Positions 22,243 to 34,550 of a stretch of DNA of 64,000 nucleotides are shown here, piece by piece. Origin of the DNA: Papaver somniferum. Lineage: Eukaryota > Streptophyta > Magnoliopsida > Ranunculales > Papaveraceae. Numbering within the stretch: position 1 is the first letter of the stretch; each line of letters starts with the position of its first letter. A program made the translations under genes and the position numbers. The notes below the pieces were generated by a model. That model was not told where the DNA came from. It saw only the letters and a program-made list of their open reading frames with translations, and made no database searches. Where the stretch lies: contig NC_039362.1 in NCBI RefSeq assembly GCF_003573695.1, positions 10,174,489 through 10,238,488 of the forward strand, given 5' to 3'.

Positions 22243-24152
22243 TATATCAAAGAGTTTATATCTCAATCTCTTGATTTGATCTTTACTCAAGCAAATAGAA
22301 ATCTGCGAGTCTTTATCAAAGAGAGATAACTTGGACGGGACCAAAGACCAATGTCCAGGGATCAATTAATATCAACAACCAAAGGTTGGATTTCCAATTG
22401 ATGATCACGAACACACAACCTGTATTATTTCAATTATATAAAATATAATGCGGAAAAGAAATAACACAGACACCAGAAATTTTGTCAACGAGGAAACCGC
22501 AAATGCAGAAAACCCCGGGACCTAGTCCAGATTGAATACACACTGTATTAAGCCACTACAGACACTAGCCTACTGCAAACTAACTTCGGACTGGACTATA
22601 GTTGAACCCCTATCAATCTCCCACTGATACAAGGTACAGTTGTACTCCTACGCCTCTGATCCCAGCAGGATGCTGCGCACTTGATTCCCTTAGCTGATCT
22701 CACCCACAACCAAGAGTTGTTGCAACCCAAAATCATAGACTTGATAATAAACAGATCTGTCTCACACAGAAAAGTCTATCAAAGGATAAATTTGTCTCTC
22801 ACAGATAAACCATAGGTTTTGTTCTCTCTTAAGATATAAAATAAAGGTGAACAAGAACCAATTGATAATCCGATCTTATATTCCCGAAGAACAACTTAGA
22901 TTAATCAATCACCTCTCTACAATCCTTCCTGAGTACACAAGCGGATTTTCGAGGAATCACAAACAGTAAGAAGAAGATGTTTGTGACTTCTTTATCTTGC
23001 CTATCGGAGAACTCTCACGATCTCAAGCCAATCAATCGATTGTACTAGTACGATAAAAGATGCAAGATCAGATCACACAACTACGATAAAGTAGTATCGT
23101 TCTGGCTTCACAATCCCAAAGAAGTCTTTAAGTCGTTAACCTGATTTTAGAGAAGAAAATCAAAGGTTAATGGAGATCGACTCTAGCGAGCGCACTAGTA
23201 GCACACAGACGTGTAGGGATTAGGTTTGCTCAGTGCTAGATATCTCCTTTATATAGCCTTCAAATCAGGGTTTTGCCTTAGTTACAAAGCAATCCATATT
23301 CACCGTTAGATGAAAAACTGATTTAGATTCAAGCTAATATTTCTCAACCGTTAGATCGAAAACTTAGCTTGTCACACACACTCAGTATACGTTTACTGGG
23401 TTCGTGAAAACCATGCCCAAACGTGTACGTTCATGTTGGTTCAACATAGTAACCCAAAAGGTTAACCATATGAGCATTTCATATTAACCTTGTTCTTTTT
23501 CACCATAACTAGTTCAATTGACTCAAATGAACTAGTTAGAGAGTTGTTTAATTTCTATGAGATCTTATGTAACTACACAAGACACAATTGAAACAAAGAT
23601 GATTCGATTCGATTGAATCGACTCATGAACATTATAGCCACGGTTTTCATAGAGCATTCCTTAGTAATTTAATGTTTCTTGTTCAGAGCACATCTTTAGA
23701 TCATAACCTCTTAAGTTCACAAACAAGTTCGCGGACTTAAGTTAATCGGTTGAGTTTTCCAAACTCAGCAGAAATTCTCGGAAAGAGAACTTCCGCCAGT
23801 TCGCGGACTTAGCACACAAACGAGTTTTGGAAAATCCAGCAGAAATTCTCGGTCGAGAACTTCCGTCAGTTCGCGGACTGAGTCTGCGGACTGGGTTCGC
23901 AGACTTGGCAAGCCAATTTCAACAATCCTCCCAATTTCTCTTGATCAACAAAGTTCGAAAACTTCGGGTCAAGGAATACATGGTTATGTAATCTAAACTC
24001 TCATTTTTTCAATCATTGAGACATTCTCAGAGGACGCTATGTAGCCGTTATTCACAGACCGATTCACGTCAGAGCAATTCTCAAAGTGATTGAAACTTTT
24101 CATGACTTTCGTCACTAGGTGAAGAGAATCTTGATCAAAGCGAAACGCTTTA

Positions 24153-24600
<448 letters not shown>

Positions 24601-24958
24601 AATTGTATGACAACTTTTGATTTACCCTCTATTGTCAAGCGTGTATTATCTAGTCTATATAACATACGACTTTTGTCTCATAAGAAGTAGGAGATAGAAT
24701 AGATAGACTTTTGAGTGATAGATAAGTTCAAGTATCCACACACCTTTTTGTTGATGAAGTTCCACGGTTCCTTGTATAGATCTTCGTTGTTGTATGATGA
24801 ATCGCCATGAAGTCCTTGAGCTCAACTACAATTTTCTATCCTAGTCCGAGACTTAGCTATGTAGGCTAGAAATCAAGAATCATAGTTTTGATCACTAACA
24901 TTGACAAACATGCTTGAGATAGCAACGCATGCGAGGTTGATCAAGCAATTCTCTAACA

Positions 24959-24970
24959 ATCTCCCCCTTT
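24959..24970 (-). other. Polypurine tract of the copia-type element
   Basis: Minus strand AAAGGGGGAGAT immediately before the LTR start TGTTAGAG, the standard second-strand priming site arrangement of plant Ty1/copia elements. It shows that the interior continues to higher coordinates. Confidence 0.8.
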
Positions 24971-25009
24971 GTCAATTTTAGTGGAAAAACTATTAATACA
25001 TATGGAATA

Positions 25010-28000
25010 TGTGAGTGGGAAAAAAGATTTGCTGGTTTTTATGGAATTGAAGAGTCGACCGTGTGGAGACTCCTTGAACCGAGCGAAATGTTGAATCTCA
25101 CACAGATGCACTACAAGAAGGGAGTGCTTTAAGTTCGAGAGATCCATCTGTAAGACCCCGGCCTAAACCAAGAACAATGGACGTTCCAGAGTCAATTTGG
25201 TCACAAAAGAGGATTGATTGATCTGTAGGAGGGAAGCCGAGAAATGCGTGAGATCAATGGTGATCTAAGATTGTAGGTGTGTTGTGAATTCAGCATGAAA
25301 ATGCTCTAAATGATTGAATTTTTCTCAATTGATAGTAATTTCTGTGAGTTCGTGTAGACGAAAGATTGTCTGTATGAACTTTGATGAGAAATTGCTCGTT
25401 TTGGCGAATGTTGTTCTATTGTTCGAAAACTTCTGTCTTTTCAATCAGGATTCAGGGAAATTTTATCATGCCAGAGTTGAAAACACCATGATCCCATGAA
25501 GTGTGACAGTTGCTGGAATCAGAGAATGGGAAATGAGGAAATCATGTTAAAACCAATTACTCATCGTGCGGAGACTTGGTTAACTTTCCACACACTACTT
25601 TGCTGACTCTTCCAACTGATTGCACGACTTGCTCACATTCTCATCGTGGGTGAACACACGTGTCGTCGACCGCCAGACCAAAACCCTAGTTAATATCCCC
25701 CCATGTGACACGATTGAAATCTCGTTATTGTGGAGTCAGTTGCTGAGTTTATGGGACGATGAGTCCATGTAGCACTGAGTTGAACATGATTAACAAATGT
25801 TTCGAAACTCATGAATTTAATGTGTCTTCTGAGACGAGGTATCATTATAACCTAAGACGAGCAAAATTGTGTTGCTAAATTGTTGAATATTGATAGTTGA
25901 ACCAATATTCTTTGATTTGAGCAAATATTGCTAGTCTGAGCGAATATAACTAATTGAGTAAATATTTCCGGTTCGAGCGAATATTGCTAATTTGAACAAA
26001 TATTACTAGTTTGAACAAATATTGTTCTTTTGATGAATTGTTGGTAGCTGGACCAAATAAAATGTTAATTTAAGTTACTGACTACTGAGTCAAGCAAAAT
26101 AAATATGAATATCAATCATGGAATCAACATAAAATTATTAGAGTAGTGTTCGAATCTGCACATAATCACGTTTCTACAGAGCTCTGGATTCAAAACCCTA
26201 ATTTTACCGAAATGATTGCAAATCAACACGAGACCGGCTACATGGGATGACGGGTTCACCACATAACGCCCAGATGCTCAATGAGCAAAAAATACCAAAG
26301 TCTCTTGAGGACCAGTTGGTGAAAGAATGATTAAATGCTAGTTTAATCATTTACTGAAATAATGCTCGTGTAAGCAACAAATCGTAAAACCTGATGTAGA
26401 AAATATGAGAGGCCGACCAAGAGGTCATGATACCGGCTCTTGATGGTCATGGGACCAGTAGATGGTCGTTTGAGCGAACTTCCAATTGTTTGGAAAGAGT
26501 TCGAACCTAATATGAGCAATTGAGCAAATTAGGTTAAAATCATTAAAACATGCGGGACCAGCTATTTGCAAGCCTCAGGGTCACCCTTGGTCGATCAAGG
26601 GGATGTGCCTGTGTCACAAGAGTGTCGGTGCTTCAGTCCTGAGAATTTTGATATTTTCTGATGCACGTTTGAGCAACATTTGGAGAAAATATGCAAAATC
26701 CATGGTTTTGCTGAAACCGGCAAAAATACATTAGATGATGAAAATAATAAATAAACAAGGAATCACAAGGTGTGGGACCGTCCATGGCTAGGGCATGGCC
26801 GGCCGGCTGACACGCGGTCCCACATGCTTTTCCCAGTTTTATGTGATTTTATGTATTTTTCTCTGATTTAAGGGAAATTCCATGAAACTGGAGAGTTTGG
26901 CGAAATTAGGGAACTTCCATGAGATGAGAGACATAATTTAAAATATAAAATAGGGAATGGGAGTGTGGGACCGTCAATGGCCGTCCGGCCAATGGCCGCG
27001 ATCCCAAAGGCACTCTTCCCACTTTTATGTAATTTTGACGATTTTAGATAATTTTTCATAAAATCAAAGGGATTTGTTTAAAACCAAGATATTTTCTTGA
27101 AATCAGGAAGTTTTCATGAAATCAGGAAACCAAACACCAAATAATAATAAAATAATGGGCATGTTGGACCGGCTAGGGCATGGCCGGCCGGCTAGAGCCC
27201 GGTCCCACAAGTTTTCCTAATTTTCCATGATTTTAGAGAAAATACATGAAATTAGGTAATTTTAAGGAAAATTCATAAAATCAAGGAATTTTCATAATTT
27301 GAGAAGGAATAATAAAATAATGGGACGTGCGGTGTGAGACCGACCACGGCCAAGGCATGACCGGACGGCCGGCGGTCCCGCGACACCTTTCCCTAATTTT
27401 ATTATTTTTTGATAAAATCATGTGATTTAGATAAAAATACATGAAATTAGGTAATTTTCATGATTTTAGGAAAAATTCATAAAATCAAGAAATTTTCATA
27501 ATTTGAGAGAAATAATAAAATAATGGAGACGTGAGGTGTGGGTTCGGCCACGGCCAAGTCATGACCGGCGGTCCCGCGACACCTTTCCCTAATTTTTTTA
27601 TTTTTTGATAAAATCATGTGATTTAGATAAAAATACATGAAATTAGGTAATTTTCATGGTTTTAGGGAAAATTCATAAAATCAAGGAATTTTCATAATTT
27701 GAGAGAAATAATAAAATGATGGAGACGTGAGGTGTGGGATCGGCCACGGTCAAGGCATGGCCGGCTGGTTTTCGGTCCCGCGACACCTTTCTCTAATTTT
27801 ATTATTTTTTGATAAAATCATGTGATTTAGATAATTTCATTGAAATAAAGGAAATTTGCTCGAACGAGAGGATTTTCATGAGATCGTGAAAATAGTAAAA
27901 ATATGGTAAAATATAAAATTGGGCGCGGGACTAGTCACGGCATGACTGGCCGGCTGGTGAACCTAGTCCCCTGGCGCTTTTGTTTAATATTTTATTATTA

Positions 28001-28893
28001 TTATTTTCCCTTCCTATTTTGCATAGGTTCCTCGTTCGTTCGTATTTTTGAAATGCTCGTTCGTGCATTCAAAATGCTGGTCTATGCATTATCTGCTAAT
28101 TACACTTGCACCATTTTTGTCAGGGCTTATTCGATGCTCAGATGCATGTTCCGTTGAATATTTATCACTAACCCGTGGAATTCTGCTGGGAAAAACCACA
28201 GATTGAAGTAACGAAATATAATGAGGAATCGTAGAATATTGCTGAATATTCAGACGATTAATTGACGACTCGTAAAATATTGCTGGATATTCAGACGATG
28301 GCTCGTAGAATATTGGTAGATATTCAGACGATTTAAGATAATTAATTGATGGCTCTATACTAGAAAGGATTCCTGTCTAGGAGCATTAATTATCTGAGGG
28401 TTGAGCAATATGAACTTGCTGGAGTGTCATATTCCTCTTGCATAGTCGGATAAAATCTGGTTACATCCCGAAGACGTTGTCGCTCTATACTAGCAGACAT
28501 GATGTCTAGGAGCCGCCCTATATTTCGATTCTATACAGTATGAGATGTGTCGTGGCCTCAGCTGAGAGACTGCACATCTTCATCTTCTCTGAGAGACTTT
28601 CTCTATCAGAGGTGGCATGAGCTTTCATACACAGAGACATGAGTCTCAATACTCATCCGATTGTCGGATCCGGAGTAATTACTGAAATTGCTCGGTGTTC
28701 ATGAGATGTGTCGTGGCCTCAGCTGAGAGACTACACATCTGCACGTACTCTGAGAGGCAACCTTCTCAGTCAGAGATTTATGACATGAGCTTTCATGCTT
28801 TAATGAGAGACACGAGTCTCAATACTCATCCGGTTGTCGAATCTGGAGTATAGTTTTACAATTCTACCCTTTGTCGAAAATCCACCATCTACA
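25010..28893 (-). repeat. 3' LTR of the Tat-like element (3884 bp)
   Basis: It aligns end to end with the split right LTR. It contains several tandem arrays: AATATTGCTAGTTTGAGC-like units of about 19 bp (25895-26030, seven copies versus six in the other LTR); a GC-rich block built on GGACCGGCCACGGCCAAGG of about 190 bp (26771-27980, seven copies versus six); a TATTGCTGGATATTCAGACG unit (28230-28335, three copies); and a 150-bp GAGATGTGTCGTGGCCTCAG unit (28540-28860, two copies). Confidence 0.85.
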
Positions 28894-29190
28894 TTAAGTC
28901 CCTTGCTTAGTGAGGAATAGTCATGTTCCTCAGTCAGCATTTAATGGTGATTTTCCAGGTATAAAAATAAGTAATTGAACTTAGTCATAAGATAAGATAT
29001 TACCGGATTTCGACTGAATGAGCAAACCATGGTTTGAGTGGGAACCTCTGTGGCATAATAGAGCGTCGTCCAGTGAACATAAAACCGTGTAAACTCGCCG
29101 GTTCGATGGTGGAACCTTGGATGGTTTAGGATTCACGGGTCGGGCCCAAAAGGGAAATCCTTATGGAATTAGATTTTGGAAATAAAATTA
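28894..29190. other. Untranslated DNA between 3' LTR and antisense genes
   Basis: It begins immediately inside the LTR with a weak purine tract on the minus strand (AAGCAAGGGACTTAA). There is no coding segment. The plus strand carries a GGGTCGGGCCCAAAAGGG block at about 29137 just before the TATA-like box. Confidence 0.5.
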
Positions 29191-29192
29191 GG

Positions 29193-29200
29193 TATAAAAG
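29193..29200 (+). promoter_or_regulatory. TATA-like box for the antisense transcription unit
   Basis: TATAAAAG on the plus strand lies 300 bp inside the interior, followed by a pyrimidine-rich leader (29205-29280) and a GC-rich exon-like stretch to about 29372. It is oriented against the retrotransposon and toward the two plus-strand genes. Inference from position and composition only. Confidence 0.45.
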
Positions 29201-29857
29201 CAAATTAATCCTTTTTTTATTTTTTTTTATTTCTTCCCACAACCGACCACCATCTTCATCTTCCTCCCATCTCACGTCCGAGCATCAGGAGCAGCAGGAG
29301 AAGTTCGCCGGAATTCCACCACCGGCGCCGTCCGTTCACCGTCCGGCCAAATTCCGGCCGGTAACGTCCAAGTAAATCTTTTTTTTTTTTACTTTTGCTG
29401 GATGATTTCATGAGTTGTTCATGCCTCCATCATGTTAAAATTCTATACATGTGTATATGTTGACGTCAGTTTTGTAGAAAAACCCTTGTTTTATTTAACG
29501 TATGTTCGTTCGACCGTTAGTTTTGAAAACTAATAAAAACCCCTTATTTATGAGAGATTTTTATATATATATGGACTTAGGTCCAGTGATAAAACTTAGT
29601 GTATGATCTTTCATGTGAACCAAGATTTTACCTTAATAGATGTGAGCTTTCACAAAACCGAAATAAACCCCGTTTTAGAAGACGATGCTCATTCGAGGAA
29701 AATAGATATATATTTTTATGTATGTGAACTTATGTCCAGTGATAAAAATTTATTTATGAGCTTTCATGAGAATTAGTGTTTTATCACAATAGGTGTGAGC
29801 TTTCACAAAACTAGCATAAACCTTCGTTTTTCATAAAACGCTAGTACGAAGGAAAAT

Positions 29858-29888
<31 letters not shown>

Positions 29889-30332
29889 GTAGCCGTGACA
29901 TATTTTATGTGAAACATGATAACATATTTTATTCACATGGATTTTTTTTTATTAGATAAATTCTGAAAATTTATATGAACAAATTGCATTAATTATTGTT
30001 TTGTAAAATCAAGACATGGGTTTTGAGTAACCTTTAAACTATACAACGTATTTGTGATGAAGTTATGTCTTATTGTAAATATCATAGTTCAGTTGTGTGA
30101 ATGTTCACATTATGAAAATTATGTATATGATTTTATGAGAAAATCATTTTTTATGCACTAATGAAGCGTTGTTCGTTGTTGCAGATTTAAATGAACAAAT
30201 TGATTTCGTGTGTTAACTCTTGTATTGCAACCACTATTGTTAGGGAAATTGAAAGAGGTAAGATTCAAGAATTACCATTTTATGGATGAATTTATCTACA
30301 TGTCGATAACTCCATGCTCCTGGTTTCAGAAA

Positions 30333-30860
30333 ATGCCGGCTTCCAGCGGTCGTAGTTATTCCTCCGGTTCTGACAAAGATCCCGAAGCTCCCATAGCTAA
30401 GACGAGAGCCAAGGTAATTCGCGATGAGGGAGAAAAGCCCAGCGTACCCTCGAATGAGCGGAGAGTTACTTTCTCCGAACTCATGAAAAGAAAATCCGAA
30501 GACGATGAGAAAGATGCTCATCAGCGCACAAAGGATCGAATCCGGCGCAAAATACAGAGAGCTGAGGAAAAACGCCAATTTTTGGACGGGGTACCCCCTG
30601 ATTCTGATGCTGATGCTTCCGAAGAAGAAACCGCCTGGGGTTTTCCTGATCAGTCTGCCAGAGAATTCGAAAGTCCCATGAACATTGCAGCTGAAGCGGA
30701 AGAAGATTCAGATTCAGATGATGATTTTTGTGCTCATCCAGATGTTACCAATAGTCATGACAGTGATTCTGAAGAAGAGGATTCCGAGAAGGATAGTGAT
30801 GAAAACTCTGAGAAAGACAATGATGACGAATCTGACAACTCAGATGGATCTGACGAGTAG
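30333..30860 (+). CDS. Antisense gene 1: basic-helix plus acidic-tail protein (175 aa)
   Basis: It runs opposite to pol. An upstream exon 30185-30257 is bounded by an acceptor TTGTTGCAG and a donor GAG/GTAAGA. A 72-nt intron (30258-30329) ends in GGTTTCAG four bases before ATG MPASSGRSYSSGS. Residues about 45-80 are highly charged and helical (MKRKSEDDEKDAHQRTKDR, then RRKIQRAEEKRQF). Residues 95-175 are Asp/Glu/Ser-rich and contain EEDSDSDDDF. No enzyme motif is seen. Antisense open frames after pol are known in Tat-lineage elements. A nucleic-acid or chromatin associated role is only suggested by charge. The alternative reading starts at 30210 in an unspliced frame. Confidence 0.6.
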   Translation: MPASSGRSYSSGSDKDPEAPIAKTRAKVIRDEGEKPSVPSNERRVTFSELMKRKSEDDEKDAHQRTKDRIRRKIQRAEEKRQFLDGVPPDSDADASEEETAWGFPDQSAREFESPMNIAAEAEEDSDSDDDFCAHPDVTNSHDSDSEEEDSEKDSDENSEKDNDDESDNSDGSDE

Positions 30861-31363
30861 CTTTACTTTCGATCTCTTTTTTTTTTTTAGTATTTGAATA
30901 CTCTCAATCTTCATAGTAGATGTCTTCATTCGAACAACTTTATTGAAGTATTTAGATCTTCCTTTTGAACGAGAGATTTTATTAATGAAAGTTCCTCTTG
31001 ATTGAATTAATCAAACCGAGCCACTCTTCATGCCGAACTCATTGTAATCTCCCTTACCCTTGTGGTTCTTCATCTTATGAAAATATCCAAACATAAGCTG
31101 TATAGTACATGGGTCCGTGTGACTTGCCGATCATAATTAACCTTGGTCAGTCCCCAGTGCAGTATTTTACTTTCGCATCTCCAGTTTGACCTTGTTCAAG
31201 ATTTAGGGTTTCAGTAAAACTCGTTACTGAATCGGAGATAAGTGCCTGCCATATGTTGTATATATCTTTGTAGATTTAGGGTTTATCACTTGCGCCAATA
31301 TTTCCTCCATTCCTAAGTTAGTTTCATCACAGAAGAAATTTCGATCATCATACCTCTCATATA

Positions 31364-32294
31364 ATGTCTGTTGATAATACTTCTTCTCAAAACGGACTTC
31401 AGTCGAAACATGGAGTAGAAGCGCCCATCTTGGTAAGTTGCACATATTTTCCATCCCGTTCAGTTGAGGTTACTGATCGTAGAAGATGATTTGTTGCAGG
31501 ATAACCAGAAGAATCTTTCTTCTCACAATTCAAGGCCCAAGCGGACTGCTAGAACTCCTGCCCGATATAGGTCGGCTCCTGCTGAGACTGGATCATCTGT
31601 AAGAAATCTTATAATTCTTGAAACTTTAACATGTCTAATTCAGGCGAAATTAAACACTTCCTGTTCATCACAGGCGGATGTTCGTGTCGTTGTTGATGCT
31701 AGAAGGAGAAGGAGTGGAAAGTCTGTGACTGTGGTCGAGGTTGAAGACAGTGGAAATCGAGCATGTGAAGATTCTACAGAATCCGTGGAGACAGAAGACA
31801 GTGTTCACGCCTGTGAATACCCGACAGTTGGACTCTCGTTTGAAGACCCATTGGTTAACACTTTCCCAGACAATGAGATGGTTGGTGGATTTGTCATTCC
31901 CAAGTGCCATGCACCTTTGTATACCAAGATATGGAAAAATTATGGGCATATTTCTACTACGGAAATGTGGAAAGGTTTCCTACCTACTCTCTTGACTACA
32001 GTTGCAGGGATGCTACCCATCATTGAAGAAATGAACCAAATGCACCTGCGAGACGTCAAGAATCAGGAACTGCACAAGTGGGATGAGATGATTTCCAATT
32101 GTGAGATATTTCGATTCAGTGTGAGCTGGCTTCGCCGTCGTCTTGAGATAATTAAGATCCATAAGGCGGCGGAGGCTGCTGATGCGATTTCCATGACCAC
32201 TGCTTTATTGGAGGAGGGAAAGGTACTGGCTTTGGAGTCAGCGAGGTTTGAGAAGGCGGTTGAGGATTTGAAGTCAAAAACTAGGATCTTATAG
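31364..32294 (+). CDS. Antisense gene 2: spliced, coiled-coil protein (about 262 aa)
   Basis: Exon 1, 31364-31432 (MSVDNTSSQNGLQSK...), ends at a consensus donor GTAAGT. Exon 2, 31500-31598, follows TTGTTGCAG and ends at GTAAGA. Exon 3, 31674-32294, follows ATCACAG. All joins keep phase; the second intron could also be read through. The product has basic N-terminal patches (RPKRTARTPARYR, DARRRRSGK), an acidic section, a conserved-looking core GGFVIPKCHAPLYTKIWKNY through ISTTEMWKGF, and a helical C-terminus likely to coil (about 190-262). Its stop lies 237 bp from the convergent integrase end. I do not recognise a named domain; it is probably the antisense additional frame of Tat-like elements. 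Confidence 0.6.
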
Positions 32295-32530
32295 AAGAAA
32301 CTCGACGGGGTTTCCTATAGGGATTATCCATTGCTGGATGGTTTGCTCTGAGTGAATATTCAGGAGAGTTGTAATGTAGGTTTCTGACAAGGTAGAATAA
32401 TCTTATAGCATGAGGAGTTTTGTTCAATTGATGAATATTTGATGAACGAATGAGCATCTTGCATGCTCTTTGAAGGAAATAAATTACATTTGAGATGTAT
32501 TTTAAATAAAGGTTAATTATCTGTTGTTGA

Positions 32531-33405
32531 TCAAACGTAATAGGCTTTGAGCCATTTGTCGTTGATAATGTTTCCTTCCTTTCCTCCACTGGGTGCTAAA
32601 ATTTTGTAGTATCCACTAGATACCGCTTTGATGATAAAATACGGCCCTTCCCATTTCGGAGAGAATTTGGGAGCAGACATGTCTTGTTGAATGTACTTTG
32701 TTGTCTTTAATACCAAATCTCCTACTTGAAAAGTTTGGGGTTTTACCATTTTGTTGTAAGCCCTGGATACCCTCTGTTTATAAGCCTCCACGTACTTTTC
32801 TACTTTAGCTCTCCTTGATTCAAGCATGTCTAGTTCAGCTACTCTTGACTTGGACACTTCAGCTTCATCCCATTGTATTCCGCTAGCCTCTGCAATCCTT
32901 GCTGAAGGAATTTTTATCTCGGTTGGGAGTATAGCATCAGCCCCATAGACGAGCGAATACGGTGACGTCCCAATTGAGCTCATTGGTGCCGTTATGTAAG
33001 CCCACAAAGCCATGGGAAGTTTCTCATGCCACGATCGTGGATTTTCATGAATTGTTCGACTGATAATCCGGATCAAAGTTTTATTGGTACTCTCCGCTTG
33101 GCCGTTTCCTTAGGGGTAGTATGGTGTGGAGAAGATCTGTTTAATCCCGTACTCCTTGAGTAATTTCTCGACATCTTGATTGGCTAAAGGAGTCCCATTA
33201 TCTGTGATGATATGTTTAGGGACGCCGAATCTACATATAATATGCTCCTTGATGAAGGCTGCAATAGTTACCCCTGTGGTACCTCTGAGCGGGATTGCTT
33301 CGACCCACTTAGTGAAATACTCAGTAGATGTGATGATGTATTCATGCTGCTTTGAGGATGATGGATTGATCTTCCCGATGATATCAAGTCCCCAGCTATA
33401 GAAAG
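32531..33405 (-). pseudogene. Integrase core and C-terminal domain of the Tat-like element
   Basis: Going downstream on the minus strand: YSWGLDIIGKINPSSS (first acidic position), EYFTKWVEAIPL, HIITDNGTPLANQ (second Asp), YYP-stop-GNGQAESTNK (Glu). Then comes the frame 33076-32531 with WHEKLPMALWAY, GTSPYSLVYGA, FQVGDLVLK and KFSPKWEGPY, ending KWLKAYYV. The catalytic D, D, E positions are all present, but a TAA interrupts the block before the Glu and a TGA sits just upstream at 33405-33407. Both look like single C-to-T or G-to-A changes. It would insert cDNA in the nucleus if intact; this copy cannot make it. Confidence 0.85.
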
Positions 33406-33406
33406 T

Positions 33407-34183
33407 TCATGGACTATTCACAGAGTGTAATGGAAGACAAGGGGTATGAATGATATTACCGTGAATCTGGCATTTATGGCACTTCTGAACGTATGAGGCT
33501 GCATCATCTTCCATAGTCGGCCAGTAGTATTTCTCGTGGATTTGGAGAAACAACTTCTTTTTCCCCTGATGTTCTCCTTCATGAGTTTCTTTCAGGACTG
33601 TCAGGATTTCATCTTCGGCCAGGCATCTCAACAAGTCTCCTCCAAAGCTTTTGCGGTATAAGATTCCATCAAGAAAAACAAATCTCTTAGCTCTCTGTAT
33701 GAGTTTGGTTGCATCTTTCCTTTATGGTGGCGATTTGTTTTCTCGAAGATATTCGATGTAAGGATGCCTCCAGTCCGCGGTGTGAAGGAGTGTTAGCACC
33801 TCCAAATGATGAGGAGGTGTCTGAAAATTAGGACAAGCTCCCTGCAAAGTCCTCGACTGTGCTTCCATGGAAGGCCAATAGTACCCGAGTCTATGGAGTC
33901 TTCTATAAAGTGTTATCACCAGCGTCTGTCCGCACACTTCTTGATGCACACTTTCGAGTTTTTCTTTCGCTTCTTCATCACCCAGGCATCGTGATAGAGA
34001 GACATCCGGGTTACGATGGTATAAGGCTCCATGAAGCAAGAAGAAGTTCTTCAGTTCTTTAAGGATGATCTTCCCTTCTGTAATGGAGCTGCTTAGTTCA
34101 TGAATGATAGGTGCTCTCCAGTCATTTTCTTGAGCTTCTTCAGTTTGATTAAGCCACGTGGATGACACATCTCGTCTTTGCAC
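33407..34183 (-). pseudogene. Duplicated H2C2 zinc-binding region of integrase
   Basis: Two related modules occur in series. The first (34183-33722) has LYHRNPDVSLSRCLGDEEAK, VHQEVCG, LHRLGYYWPSM and a degraded C-x-x-F finger, then DWRHPYIEYLRENK before a stop. The second (33634-33407, beginning slightly upstream in frame) has LRCLAEDEILTV, THEGEHQGKKKLF, KYYWPTMEDDA and CHKCQ. Each resembles the His-His-Cys-Cys domain that precedes the integrase core. One copy is usual, so the region is duplicated or the family has two. Frame breaks separate them. Confidence 0.7.
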
Positions 34184-34316
34184 TATGATGGATTTCTATG
34201 ATCCTTCGAATTGCAACTTGGAGGAAAGAGTTGCTAAGCAATCAACATTCCTATTCTTGCTTCGGCCAGTATGGGTGATGGTCGCGTCGGCGAAATGAGT
34301 CAGGAGTCGCTGTGCT

Positions 34317-34550
34317 TCAGCCCTGAATGGAGAAAGTGTTATCTCTTTGAGAGAGTACACCCCCATTCATTTGATTGACTAGTAGTTTTGAATCTTCTAT
34401 GATCTCCAGATACATCTCGTCTTTGCACTCTGTTGAATTATTTGTACAATGGAAATCAACCTTGAATGAGTGTGAGAATACCTCTCCTGATGGCGAGACC
34501 AAGACTATACTCGCTCCTCCAGTATCATTACTAGGAGTGGCGATCCATCA
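34317..34550 (-). pseudogene. Second (archaeal-type) RNase H domain remnant
   Basis: At the end of the RT frame WLLYFDGSP starts the domain. After a frameshift near 34505 it continues VSPSGEVFSHSFKVDFHCTN. It then skips, with an apparent deletion, to LEIIEDSKLLVNQMNGG, out of the normal context. An extra RNase H between the RT-linked RNase H and integrase is a known feature of the Tat lineage, so its presence supports the classification even though this copy is broken. Confidence 0.7.

Noticed and set aside
30240..30578. 112-aa minus-strand frame
   Set aside because: Shadow of the plus-strand antisense gene 1; no motif, and the plus-strand frame has splice signals and biased composition.
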